This document shows, in pieces, positions 1 through 9,609 of a stretch of 56,836 bases of DNA. The DNA lies in the NCBI GenBank assembly GCA_001580565.1, contig LRBF01000087.1, positions 1 through 56,836 on the forward strand. The letters run 5' to 3'. The translations under genes and the position numbers were made by a program. This stretch comes from Caballeronia megalochromosomata (GTDB taxonomy: Bacteria; Pseudomonadota; Gammaproteobacteria; Burkholderiales; Burkholderiaceae). Under the pieces are notes generated by a model. That model saw only the letters and a list, made by a program, of their open reading frames with translations, searched no databases and was not told where the DNA came from. The stretch's first letter is position 1; each line of letters begins with the position of its first letter.

Positions 1-15
1 GGCGGGCGTGAAGGT

Positions 16-29
16 TGTATAAGAGACAG
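16..29 (+). other. Tn5/Nextera mosaic-end remnant (sequencing artefact)
   Basis: TGTATAAGAGACAG at 16-29 is identical to the last 14 bases of the 19-bp Tn5 mosaic end used in Nextera libraries. The upstream five bases do not match the rest of the mosaic end. Its position at the very start of the window fits untrimmed adapter at a contig end, so bases 1-29 are probably not genomic or are misjoined. Confidence 0.75.
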
Positions 30-199
30 ACAGCGCGTAGCGCTGTGCCGAAGCTATTTCGTGCTGAACCAGCGCGCTGAACGTTACGGCTCGTCGGACC
101 GTGCGCGGTCCAAGCCGCGCAAGACCTGTGAGGGCACTCTCTACTGCCGGGCCATTAGGTCAATCGCCTGTGCCGCGGCCGGTGTGAAGTGCTTAGGCT

Positions 200-460
200 G
201 GGACAAGCTGTTTCTTTGGTTACTTTCTTTGCAGCAGCAAAGAAAGTGACTGCCGCCCCGCACAGGGGCAGTGCTAATAGACCACCGCGAACACGGGATC
301 CGGCGAAACGAAACCCTGGATTCGAAAACCTTAACAAAAGCCCCCGCCATGCGAAGCACGCTTCGCGACGCACCCCGTCATCCACGCGCGAAGCGAAGCG
401 CCATTCGCCCACTTCCGCTACATCCATCCTCGGACCCCTTGTGCGACAAAGCTTTCAAGC
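200..460. repeat. Dispersed intergenic repeat with hairpin
   Basis: Bases 219-232 and 237-250 form a 14-bp inverted repeat around a 4-base loop, with one G-T type mismatch. The flanking sequence (pyrimidine-rich arm, then a CGCCCCGCACAGGGG block) resembles a repeat I recall scattered through Paraburkholderia intergenic regions. Copy number cannot be seen from one window. The short frames that cross it are repeat translations rather than genes. Confidence 0.45.
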
Positions 461-631
461 GAAACGTTTGTGAAGTTCTGTTGAACAAAGCGCTTTACGT
501 GAGGGTTAGCGCACAATCGACCAGCAATATTTCAAACTCCGTTAAACTGAATAATTTCGTAATCCGTATCAATGACGGATGGATGCAGGAGACTGGCGGA
601 TATCGTCGTCAAACGCGGGTTTGTGGAGTTT

Positions 632-1402
632 TCAGTACTTGCTCCGTGCGATCCGACCTCTTTGTACTTTGCGGCGCTCACGTCCGTTGCGAAACTGCCC
701 CGCGATGAACACGCCGACAACGAGCGACAGATAAAGCGCCAGAAGCGTCTGCCGCCACGCATCGAGCGCGAGTTGATGTGCAAGCAAGGTCGGATCGGGA
801 GCGGGAAGCGCAGGACTCTTCCCCCGGACGGCCTGCATCATGCGGATGAAACCGCCAGCCGAGAGCAGGGGCAACAGCACGACGAACCCGAGGAGCACGA
901 ACTTCATGCGATGCGCCCATCGATACTGGCGCAGCCGGAACCACAGTCCGAGGCATCCGTGTATCCAGCCCGGCGCAAGCAGTGCGAGTTGCAGGCCCTG
1001 TGTGCCGCTCGTAAGCAGCACGACGACAACGCGCTCGTAGTCAGGCTCGAAGCCATAAAGCGCCGACGCGAGCCGCGTTGCCACCGCGTGACGAATGAGT
1101 AGCAGCGGCAGGCTGAGCCCTGCAAAGAGGCGAATCCATTCGGCGGGCGGGAGCGCCCAGTGCCTGCGTTCGTAGATCGTGTGCAACGCCAGCGAAAAGT
1201 GCAGGAGAGCCGCGCCGTAGAGCGCGACGGTCCCGAAAGTGCTGCGCCAGAGCCACAGCGCCAGCACGAGGCCGCGCCCCGCGAGTTCCAGCGACCAGAT
1301 GCCGAGCGCATGATTGATCAGGTGCAACAGGAGATAGGTCAGCAGCACAATGCCCGACGCAAGCTGCAGACGGCGCAGAACGGAATGCACCTGAACCCTC
1401 AA
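632..1402 (-). pseudogene. Truncated membrane anchor of a CyaC-type adenylate/guanylate cyclase
   Basis: 256 codons encode five to six hydrophobic helices with conserved histidines, an SDH/fumarate-reductase cytochrome-b-like fold. It matches the N-terminal membrane domain of bacterial cyclases that continue into a [2Fe-2S] ferredoxin domain and a class III cyclase domain. Similarity runs up to the post-helix FRNGRERR segment (about 685), then the frame ends after some 14 unrelated residues. No ferredoxin or cyclase domain follows on this strand in any frame, so the catalytic part is lost. The TTG start at 1402 overlaps the TGA of the upstream small ORF (TTGA), which suggests translational coupling in the original operon. 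It could still give a membrane protein, but no cyclase activity is expected. Confidence 0.6.
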
Positions 1403-1614
1403 GCGCGAACATGCGGGAACGCATTACTTGAGTTTTTCATGCGAGCGACGCCGTCATGCGGATTTGCCGAATCCTGCAGCAGCGTGTCGGCGAATCGCTG
1501 TAACGCGACGACCGATCCGCATACGCTCTGATACTCCTCGTGGCCGATTCGGCCGTCGAGGATGACGGTCAAGCCCGACGAACGGGCCATGTCGATAATG
1601 TCCATTTCGATCAT
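1399..1614 (-). CDS. Small conserved hypothetical protein (71 aa)
   Basis: A short protein beginning MIEMDIIDMARSSGLTVILD, with a helix-strand pattern and no signal peptide or membrane segment. It resembles small Burkholderia proteins of unknown function. An AAGGA-type ribosome site lies about 13 bases before the ATG at 1614; a second ATG at 1602 or 1605 is possible. Its stop codon overlaps the TTG start of the cyclase fragment, which supports a real, coupled gene. Function unknown. Confidence 0.5.
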   Translation of the reverse strand: MIEMDIIDMARSSGLTVILDGRIGHEEYQSVCGSVVALQRFADTLLQDSANPHDGVARMKNSSNAFPHVRA

Positions 1615-1945
1615 CCAATTCAGGGTGTCCTTGCTTGAAAGACCGCCAGCGAGCGTCGGTTATTCCATGGCGCTCGCCGGTTTTCGGCCGCATGTTTGCG
1701 AATCGATCTACAAAGCCATCTGTTTTGTTTATCGCGACATTCGAAAAACACCCGGGACTACGATGCTCGTTCGGCGGTCGACCCTCCGTACGAGCCTTTA
1801 CCTGATTACCATCGAGGCACGCAATTAAAGCGATTTCGAAGCGTGGACGAATTCGCGTTCGCTATTTCATCTGGTTAACCCGCCCGTCACGCCCGGCGCA
1901 AACTCTTCTAACGTGGCGATGCCCGCTTACCGAAGGAGATGCAAT
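1615..1945. other. Intergenic region, divergent
   Basis: This separates the minus-strand small ORF from the plus-strand membrane protein and is lower in GC than its surroundings. It must hold both promoters, but I see no convincing operator, terminator or RNA gene. The only clear signal is the ribosome site at 1933-1938. Confidence 0.4.
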
Positions 1946-2488
1946 ATGCCCAGCAGTCTTGAATCGAGCCGAACCGCCCTGGACCGTGGTTCCTTTTCGC
2001 CCGCCGCAGCTACGCCGAAATTCGCCACAGTGCTTCGCGCAGGCGCAACGGGCGGACTCGCCGGTGCCGTCATCATCTGGATCTATGAAGCGCTGGTGTG
2101 GGTCGGCGCGCAACATTTGATGCCGCTTGCCGGCATTCCGAGAAATGCCACGGGCCTCGTCTTCGGCAAGGCCTTTCAGGAGTCGATCGGAGCGTGGGCT
2201 TACGTGCTCGGCACCGGCATCCACTTCGTCTTCGCGATCGCGTGGGGCGTTCTGTTTGCCCTGATCTGGCCGTACTTCCGTCGCCGTGGATTCGAGGCCA
2301 CGTTCGTGGCCGTGTTCTATGCCATCTTTGCGTGGATCGCGATGCACGTCGCAATCGCCATCGCGTCGAATAGTCATCCGAATTATCTCGATCCCAATGT
2401 GATCATCGGCGGGATCATGTCACATCTCTGCTTCACCATCCCGCTCGCGCTGATCATCAAAAGGCTGCTCGATCCGGCGCGCGCATAA
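1946..2488 (+). CDS. Four-helix inner-membrane protein, possibly YagU-like
   Basis: 180 residues starting at the ATG at 1946, chosen because a strong AAGGAG lies 8 bases upstream; the longer frame from 1913 has no such site. After about 30 polar residues come a Gly/Ala-rich helix (LAGAVIIWIYEAL), a helix with GIHFVFAIAWGVLF, one with FVAVFYAIFAWIAMH, and a C-terminal helix. The spacing of the LAG, H-F-A and W-I-x-M-H elements recalls the YagU/DUF1440 family, but that match is from memory and weak. It stands alone and converges on the LacI gene with a 17-base gap. Function unknown. Confidence 0.6.
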   Translation: MPSSLESSRTALDRGSFSPAAATPKFATVLRAGATGGLAGAVIIWIYEALVWVGAQHLMPLAGIPRNATGLVFGKAFQESIGAWAYVLGTGIHFVFAIAWGVLFALIWPYFRRRGFEATFVAVFYAIFAWIAMHVAIAIASNSHPNYLDPNVIIGGIMSHLCFTIPLALIIKRLLDPARA

Positions 2489-2505
2489 GTGCCGGTCCGA
2501 TAGTT

Positions 2506-3603
2506 TCACAGCGCCGGCACGGGCCCGATCGACTCCCGCTCGATCAATGAAACCTCGAGCATCGGCGGACATGTCGGGGATTTCCCGGCAATCCGGTCGA
2601 TGAGATATTGAGCGGCCAGCGCACCCATTTCCCGGTCCGGAACCCGGATGGTCGTCACGGATGGCTGGAATTGCGCGGCGAGTTCGATGTCGTCGAAGCC
2701 CGATATGGACACCGCGCCCGGCACGTCCAGGCCCATTGCGTTGGCTTCCAGCAGCGCGCCGATCGCCAGTGTGTCGTTCCCGCAGATGATGGCCGTGGGA
2801 GCCGGCTGAGCGCTCATCAACTGCCGGAAAGCCTGCCTGGCGAAGGGGATGCGAACGCTGGAATTGTCGGCGATCACGGCGAGGTGCTGCGGCCTGATCG
2901 CGAGTCCGTTGTTCGCGAGGGTGTCGTTGATCGCTCGCAGCCGCGCCTGGACGCGGCTGTTGTCCTTCGGTGATTGAAAGATCACGCCGAAGCGGTTGTG
3001 ACCGAGCGCCAGCAGGCGTTGCGTCATCAATTCATAGGCGCGGGCATGTTCGAAACCGACGCAGGGATGCTGACTGTCCTCGCGCTTGCCGAATGTGACG
3101 ACATAAGGAATGCCCTTGGAGGCGAGCAACTCGAACAGCGCATCGGGATAATCGTCACCGACCAGCGCGAGCGCGTCGACGCCCCGGGCGATCATGCCGC
3201 GCGCCTGACGGTATCCCTCAGCCGGATCGTACGACGAGCAGGCGACGAATACAGCCAGCCCTTCTTCTCCGAGCCGGGACTGGAAAGCCTGAAGTTGCTG
3301 GTGAAATTTCTCGTGTTCGAGCGTGGGCACGATCGCGCCGACTGCATAAGACCGGCGCGAAACCAGCGAACGGGCAGCCGCGTTCGGCACCCAGTCGAGC
3401 TGGTCGATGGCCGCCTGAACCTTCGCCCGGGTCCGCTCCGTCACCTTCGATGGCTCGTTCAAAAACCGCGACACCGTGGCGGTCGACACGCCCGCGAGGC
3501 GCGCCACGTCGGCGAGAAGCGGCGTGCTCTCGAACGTCGACAATCCGGATTGGGACTCGTGGGATGCGGTGGTGTTGTCCGCCGCGCCGTCGGAGGCTTC
3601 CAT
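2506..3603 (-). CDS. LacI-family transcriptional repressor
   Basis: 365 residues. A polar N-terminal tail of about 28 residues precedes a LacI helix-turn-helix (LADVARLAGVSTATVSRFLN) and hinge helix (VPNAAARSL), followed by a periplasmic-binding-protein-like effector domain (CGNDTLAIGAL and ISGFDDIELA motifs). It is divergent from the MFS-DHDPS-PfkB operon, and three copies of a TGTAAGCG element lie between them (3620-3791). It most likely represses that operon and itself until a sugar or sugar-acid ligand binds. The ligand cannot be read from sequence. Confidence 0.9.
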   Translation of the reverse strand: MEASDGAADNTTASHESQSGLSTFESTPLLADVARLAGVSTATVSRFLNEPSKVTERTRAKVQAAIDQLDWVPNAAARSLVSRRSYAVGAIVPTLEHEKFHQQLQAFQSRLGEEGLAVFVACSSYDPAEGYRQARGMIARGVDALALVGDDYPDALFELLASKGIPYVVTFGKREDSQHPCVGFEHARAYELMTQRLLALGHNRFGVIFQSPKDNSRVQARLRAINDTLANNGLAIRPQHLAVIADNSSVRIPFARQAFRQLMSAQPAPTAIICGNDTLAIGALLEANAMGLDVPGAVSISGFDDIELAAQFQPSVTTIRVPDREMGALAAQYLIDRIAGKSPTCPPMLEVSLIERESIGPVPAL

Positions 3604-3617
3604 CGTTTTCGGACCTC

Positions 3618-3794
3618 AATGTAAGCGATACACTTACGATAAGTGTTTCCCCTTAAAGACGCAACAGAAGGACGCGATCACTATCTCGATACGCGTCGAA
3701 ATGTAAGCGCTAATCATCACATCTAAAGCGATTATCCGGCGCTGTGTCACCGGGACGCAACGTGCTTAGAGATTCATGATTTACGCTTACATTT
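3618..3794. promoter_or_regulatory. Three LacI-type operator half-sites
   Basis: The octamer TGTAAGCG occurs at 3620-3627 and 3702-3709 on the plus strand and at 3784-3791 on the minus strand. The first extends to TGTAAGCGATACA, an imperfect dyad, and the other two end in TAAT and AAAT. The A-G-C-G core is typical of LacI-family operators. Spacings of 82 bp in each interval would allow looping. Assignment to the adjacent LacI protein is inference. Confidence 0.6.
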
Positions 3795-3850
3795 CGGCCT
3801 GACTCGATTACCACAAAGCAGGGGCCAAGCCTCGCCCACGGAGACATCAA

Positions 3851-5179
3851 ATGACCGACCAGCATTCATCGCCCGCGGCGCCTCCACGGATCCGGCGCCA
3901 ACAGACCGTCGCATTGGGCCTGCTCCTGTTGAGCGGCGTGATCAACTATCTGGATCGCGGAACGCTCGCCGTGGCGAACGAACTGGTCCGTGGCGATCTC
4001 GGGCTGACGATGGGGCAGATGGGTGTGTTGTTGTCGGCGTTCTCGTGGACCTACGCATTCTGTCAACTGCCCGTCGGCGTGCTGGTCGATCGGATCGGAC
4101 CGCGCTGGCTTCTCGGGATCGGCCTTGTCGTCTGGTCGGTGTCTCAGGCTGCGGGCGGTTTCGCGACGACGTTCGGTTATTTTGTGATCGCCCGGCTCGT
4201 GCTCGGAATCGGCGAGGCACCGCAGTTTCCTTCAGCGGCCAGAGTTGTCGGCAACTGGTTTCCTCCCGCGTCGCGCGGCACGCCCACGGGCATCTTCAAC
4301 TCGGCGTCGCCGCTCGGCATCGCACTCGCCCCGCTGGTCCTTTCGCCGCTGATCGCGGCGTTCAACTGGCGCTCGGCATTCTATGTGACGGGCGCCGCCG
4401 GTCTCGTTGTCGCCATCATCTGGCTTGCTATCTATCGGGACCCGGTGAAGTCGCGCATGACGGCGGAAGAACGCGCCTACCTCGAATCCGGCGTCGATGT
4501 CTCCGCGAAGCCGCCCGCAAATGTCAGCTTCGCGGAATGGCGGGCCCTGTTCTCCTATCCGGCCACGTGGGGCATGCTGATCGGTTTTTTCGGCTCGGTG
4601 TATCTCAACTGGGTCTATCTCACCTGGCTGCCCGGCTATCTGCGAACGGCACGGCACATGAGCCTGACGAACACCGGCTTCGCTGCCGCAGTCCCGTTCT
4701 TCTGCGGCTTTCTGGGTGCGCTGGTGGCCGGATGGGTATCGGACCGTATCGCAAGCCGGAGCGCGTCGCCCGTGGGAGGACGCCGCAACGCGATGGTCCT
4801 CGCGATGCTCGGCATGGTCGCCTTTACCGTGCCGGCCGCCTTTGTCGAGAGCAACACGATCGCGCTCGCATGCATCTCGGTCGTGATCTTTCTCGCCAAC
4901 GCTTCGTCGGCTTGCGCATGGTCGCTCGCGACGGTCGTGGCGCCGCCCAGCCGCATCGCGTCGCTCGGCGCGATCCAGAATTTCGGCGGTTTCCTTGGCG
5001 GAGCGCTGGCGCCTCTGCTCACCGGATATATCGCACAGGCATGGTCATTCGTGCCGGCGCTTCTGACGGGCGCGGGCATCGCTTTCGTCGGCGCGATGGC
5101 TTACCTGTTCCTGATTCGCAAGCCGATGCCGGAACGCGGCCCGGACGCAGACGCGAGCGCGTTGCGCGCGTCGACCTGA
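3851..5179 (+). CDS. MFS transporter, anion:cation symporter (sugar-acid) family
   Basis: 442 residues with 12 predicted helices. The N-terminal helix contains INYLDRGTLAVAN, the family signature near helix 1, and the helix 2-3 loop has VGVLVDRIGPRWLLGIG, the MFS motif A. The closest groups are ACS-family hexuronate, galactonate and glucarate transporters. It is first in the operon, 57 bases before the DHDPS-family gene, so it probably imports the substrate that the next two enzymes process. The preferred ATG at 3851 follows a GGAGA element. Confidence 0.85.
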   Translation: MTDQHSSPAAPPRIRRQQTVALGLLLLSGVINYLDRGTLAVANELVRGDLGLTMGQMGVLLSAFSWTYAFCQLPVGVLVDRIGPRWLLGIGLVVWSVSQAAGGFATTFGYFVIARLVLGIGEAPQFPSAARVVGNWFPPASRGTPTGIFNSASPLGIALAPLVLSPLIAAFNWRSAFYVTGAAGLVVAIIWLAIYRDPVKSRMTAEERAYLESGVDVSAKPPANVSFAEWRALFSYPATWGMLIGFFGSVYLNWVYLTWLPGYLRTARHMSLTNTGFAAAVPFFCGFLGALVAGWVSDRIASRSASPVGGRRNAMVLAMLGMVAFTVPAAFVESNTIALACISVVIFLANASSACAWSLATVVAPPSRIASLGAIQNFGGFLGGALAPLLTGYIAQAWSFVPALLTGAGIAFVGAMAYLFLIRKPMPERGPDADASALRAST

Positions 5180-5236
5180 GGCCGCGCGGCACGCTGCAGC
5201 CAGTCATAACCATTCATTTTCAAAAGGACGAGCATC

Positions 5237-6181
5237 GTGAATATCAACACTCCGACAACGGTCATCGAAGGCGTTGTTCCGGTGATGCTCACGCCGTTTC
5301 ACGAAAGCGGCGAGGTGGACTACGCGGGCCTGGAACGTCTGGTCGAGTGGTACGTCGAGCACCGTTCGGACGCGTTGTTCGCGGTGGCGCAATCGAGCGA
5401 GATGCAGTTCCTGAGCCTTCCGGAACGTGTCGCCATTGCGCGATTCGTCGTCGACAAGGTGGCAGGGCGTCTGCCCGTCGTCGCATCCGGTCATATCAGC
5501 AATCCGATCGCGGAACAGATCGAGGAACTCCAGGCGGTCGCGGCCACCGGGGTGCAGGGCGTGGTGCTCGTGACCAACCGGCTCGATCCGGACAATGAAG
5601 GCACGCCGACGTTTCTCGCCAATCTCGATCGCCTGCTGTCCGCGCTTCCGCCCGACATGCCGCTCGGTCTGTACGAATGTCCCGCGCCGTATCGGCGTCT
5701 CCTCACCGACGACGAACTGAAAGCGTGCATCGACTCCGGGCGATTCGTGATGTTGAAGGACGTGAGTTGCGATCTCGGCACGATTGCCCGACGTGTTGGA
5801 CTGGCCAAAGGCTCGCCCCTGAAGATCCTGAACGCCAACGCCGCCGTTGCGTGGGACGCGATGAAGGCGGGCGCCGCCGGATTCAACGGCGTGTTCAACA
5901 ACTTTCATCCGGATCTCTATCAATGGTTGCGCAGCGACAGTGCGGATCATCCCGCGCTCGCGGCCGAACTGTCGACCTTTCTGGTACTTGCGGCGGTCTC
6001 GGAGGCGCTCGGCTATCCCGCGCTGGCGAAGATGTATCACCAGCGCATCGGCACGTTCTCGTCCATCCGCTGTCGCGCGATCGACTATGACGTCCGCGAG
6101 CGTTTCTGGGCGCTGGACGCCGTGCTGGACAAGATCGTCGACGGCACGGAACAGTTCCGCTCGAAGATTTCGGCCCTGTAG
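5237..6181 (+). CDS. DHDPS/NAL-family class I lyase or aldolase
   Basis: 314 residues, GTG start at 5237 with AAGGA eight bases upstream. It is a (beta/alpha)8 barrel with the Schiff-base lysine K174 in VMLKDVS and the family tyrosine in LYECPAPY (Y146, or Y152). The usual G-T-T-G-E loop is AQSSEM here, so the substrate carboxylate pocket differs from true dihydrodipicolinate synthase; this is a catabolic paralogue. Family members cleave or dehydrate 2-keto-3-deoxy sugar acids, N-acetylneuraminate and similar compounds. Position between a sugar-acid transporter and a PfkB kinase supports a keto-deoxy acid substrate. The exact reaction is unknown. Confidence 0.8.
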   Translation: MNINTPTTVIEGVVPVMLTPFHESGEVDYAGLERLVEWYVEHRSDALFAVAQSSEMQFLSLPERVAIARFVVDKVAGRLPVVASGHISNPIAEQIEELQAVAATGVQGVVLVTNRLDPDNEGTPTFLANLDRLLSALPPDMPLGLYECPAPYRRLLTDDELKACIDSGRFVMLKDVSCDLGTIARRVGLAKGSPLKILNANAAVAWDAMKAGAAGFNGVFNNFHPDLYQWLRSDSADHPALAAELSTFLVLAAVSEALGYPALAKMYHQRIGTFSSIRCRAIDYDVRERFWALDAVLDKIVDGTEQFRSKISAL

Positions 6182-6223
6182 CGTCAGGTGATCGACGCCG
6201 ATAGCCGAAACAGGACCGACATC

Positions 6224-7150
6224 ATGTCCGACAAGCACATCATCTGCCTGGGCTCCGCGCTATGGGACACCATTTTGAGCGTGGACCATATTCCGGCTCA
6301 TGGCGGCAAGGTGTTGCCGACGATTGCGGTGCAGGCCGCCTCGGGCATGGCGACGGTCGCCGCGGTGACCATCGCGAGACTGGGTGGCCGGGTGAGCCTC
6401 TGGAGCCGGATCGGCGATGACCATACCGGCCAGATGTTCATCGAGGACCTGGCGCAGGAAGGCGTAGCCACGGATGCCGTCCGGCGCGTGCCGAACGTGC
6501 GAACGCCATTCTCGACCATTCTCGTCGACAGGAACGGCGAACGGCTCGTCGTGCCATATTTCGATCCGGCGCTCGACACCGACACCGGATGGCTGCCCTT
6601 GCATGAAATCGCGAATGCGGGCGCCGTGCTTTGCGACATGCGCTGGATGCAGGGCGCGAAACTGTTGTTCTCGGAGGCGCAACGTCTGGGCATTCCGACG
6701 ATTCTGGATGCCGACGTCGCGCCTGTCGAAGACCTTCGCGCCATGATGCCGCTGGCGGACCACGTGCTCCTCTCCGAGCCCGCCTTGCACTCGCTCAGCG
6801 ACGCGCCGACGCCTGAGGACGCGCTCATGGAAGTCGCATCGACGTTGAGCGCCAGGGTGATCGGCGTGACGCTCGGCGCGCGGGGGTCGATCATCTGGGA
6901 AAACGGCGGCGCGGCGCTGCGTCACTTTCCCACGATCAAGATCGTTGCGCGGGACACGCTCAATGCGGGCGACGTATGGCACGGCACCTACGCTTACGGC
7001 GTGGCGCGCGGCTGGGATCTCGCGAGGACGGTGCGCGCCGCAAGCGTCGCGGCCGCGATGAAGTGCGAGCACTTCGGCGGGCGGGCGGGCGCGCCGCGCA
7101 TGGATCAGTTAATGGAGCGAATGGAGCGGTGTGAATCGGCGCTCCTATAA
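6224..7150 (+). CDS. PfkB/ribokinase-family kinase, similar to sulfofructose kinase YihV
   Basis: 308 residues from the ATG at 6224, chosen because AGGACC precedes it and similarity begins there; an in-frame ATG at 6188 adds 12 unmatched residues. The order of motifs matches YihV: an SGMATVAAV substrate loop, CDMRWMQGAK (YihV has ADVRWHDGAK), LDADVAPVEDL, SEPALHSL and the ATP site. The anion-hole motif, usually GAGD, reads NAGD (residues 247-250), keeping the catalytic Asp250. It likely phosphorylates the keto-sugar or keto-acid of this pathway. It is the last gene of the operon and converges on the DmpR-like gene. Confidence 0.8.
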   Translation: MSDKHIICLGSALWDTILSVDHIPAHGGKVLPTIAVQAASGMATVAAVTIARLGGRVSLWSRIGDDHTGQMFIEDLAQEGVATDAVRRVPNVRTPFSTILVDRNGERLVVPYFDPALDTDTGWLPLHEIANAGAVLCDMRWMQGAKLLFSEAQRLGIPTILDADVAPVEDLRAMMPLADHVLLSEPALHSLSDAPTPEDALMEVASTLSARVIGVTLGARGSIIWENGGAALRHFPTIKIVARDTLNAGDVWHGTYAYGVARGWDLARTVRAASVAAAMKCEHFGGRAGAPRMDQLMERMERCESALL

Positions 7151-7157
7151 ACATACG

Positions 7158-8945
<1,788 letters not shown>

Positions 8946-9316
8946 TGCGCGTGTCTCCTGCTCTGAGGCCTTTTTCATGGCACCACGATAGGCGATGTGC
9001 GCGTGGCGCGCAATGCCACTGGGTTGCCGTCGCGCGCGCTACTAGGTGTGATCCCTGATGCGGATTTGATCGACGCGCGGCGAGGCGAATCACGCAGTTT
9101 TCGAGCATTTCATCAAGTCGATTTCGTTCGCGGCCGCATGCCCGTGCGCGCAGCCACAAACGCAGCGATGCAGCGAGAGCCGCGCCCCATCTGGCTTTCG
9201 CCGCGATGCCGGCGATCCGTCGTCGCGCTCGCAACGATCGACTGGCATAGCTGTTGCCTTATAGGGTGCGCACACCGGTTCCCGATCAAATCGTACAAAG
9301 ACCCAAGGAGACAGCG
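8946..9316. other. Divergent regulatory region between dmpR-like gene and dmpK
   Basis: 371 bases without a gene. It holds the sigma-54 promoter (9243-9257) and two possible activator half-sites, TTGATCGA at 9066-9073 and TTCATCAAG at 9109-9117. These lie about 130-180 bases upstream of the -24 element, the usual distance for XylR/DmpR upstream activating sequences. Their match to the TTGATC-type consensus is only partial. Confidence 0.45.
9243..9257 (+). promoter_or_regulatory. Sigma-54 (-24/-12) promoter of the phenol hydroxylase operon
   Basis: TGGCATAGCTGTTGC gives the invariant GG at 9244-9245 and GC at 9256-9257 with the required 10-base spacing, close to the consensus TGGCAC-N5-TTGC. 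It lies 60 bases before dmpK and downstream of an NtrC-class activator gene. Confidence 0.85.
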
Positions 9317-9586
9317 ATGCACCTGCCCGCTTATGCGCGGCCCCCGCGCGAATTCGACATCACCCGGCGTTTCGTCCGCTTCAGGGAGCAACGCGAAGAC
9401 GGCTTCGTCGAGTTCGATTTTTCCATCGGCGACCCGGCCTTGAGCGTCGAACTCGTGATGCCCTTGCGCGATTACCAGTCGTTCTGCCGCGCGAATCGCG
9501 TGATCTATCTGACGCGTGACGAAGGCGCGCTGCTCGACCTCGATCAGTCGAAGTGGCGCTACGGACAGCCCGGACTCTCTGACTGA
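9317..9586 (+). CDS. dmpK: Phenol hydroxylase assembly subunit (P0)
   Basis: 89 residues starting MHLPAYARPPREFDITRRFV; the ATG at 9317 follows AAGGAG. It matches the DmpK/PoxA family, a small protein that helps assemble iron into the oxygenase and is not part of the catalytic turnover complex. It is the first gene behind the sigma-54 promoter and is followed after 23 bases by dmpL. The conserved C-terminal WRYGQPGLSD segment is present. Confidence 0.88.
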   Translation: MHLPAYARPPREFDITRRFVRFREQREDGFVEFDFSIGDPALSVELVMPLRDYQSFCRANRVIYLTRDEGALLDLDQSKWRYGQPGLSD

Positions 9587-9609
9587 TTCCCATACGAAAG
9601 GAGTGACGA

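Larger units (their letters stand above)
1..631. other. Contig-edge region without a supported gene
   Basis: No protein-coding frame here looks real; the short open frames are arginine/serine-rich shadows. The stretch holds an adapter-like 14-mer (16-29), a hairpin repeat (219-250) within a sequence that resembles a dispersed Paraburkholderia repeat, and a lower-GC stretch (about 480-600) next to the point where the cyclase fragment breaks off. Confidence 0.6.
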
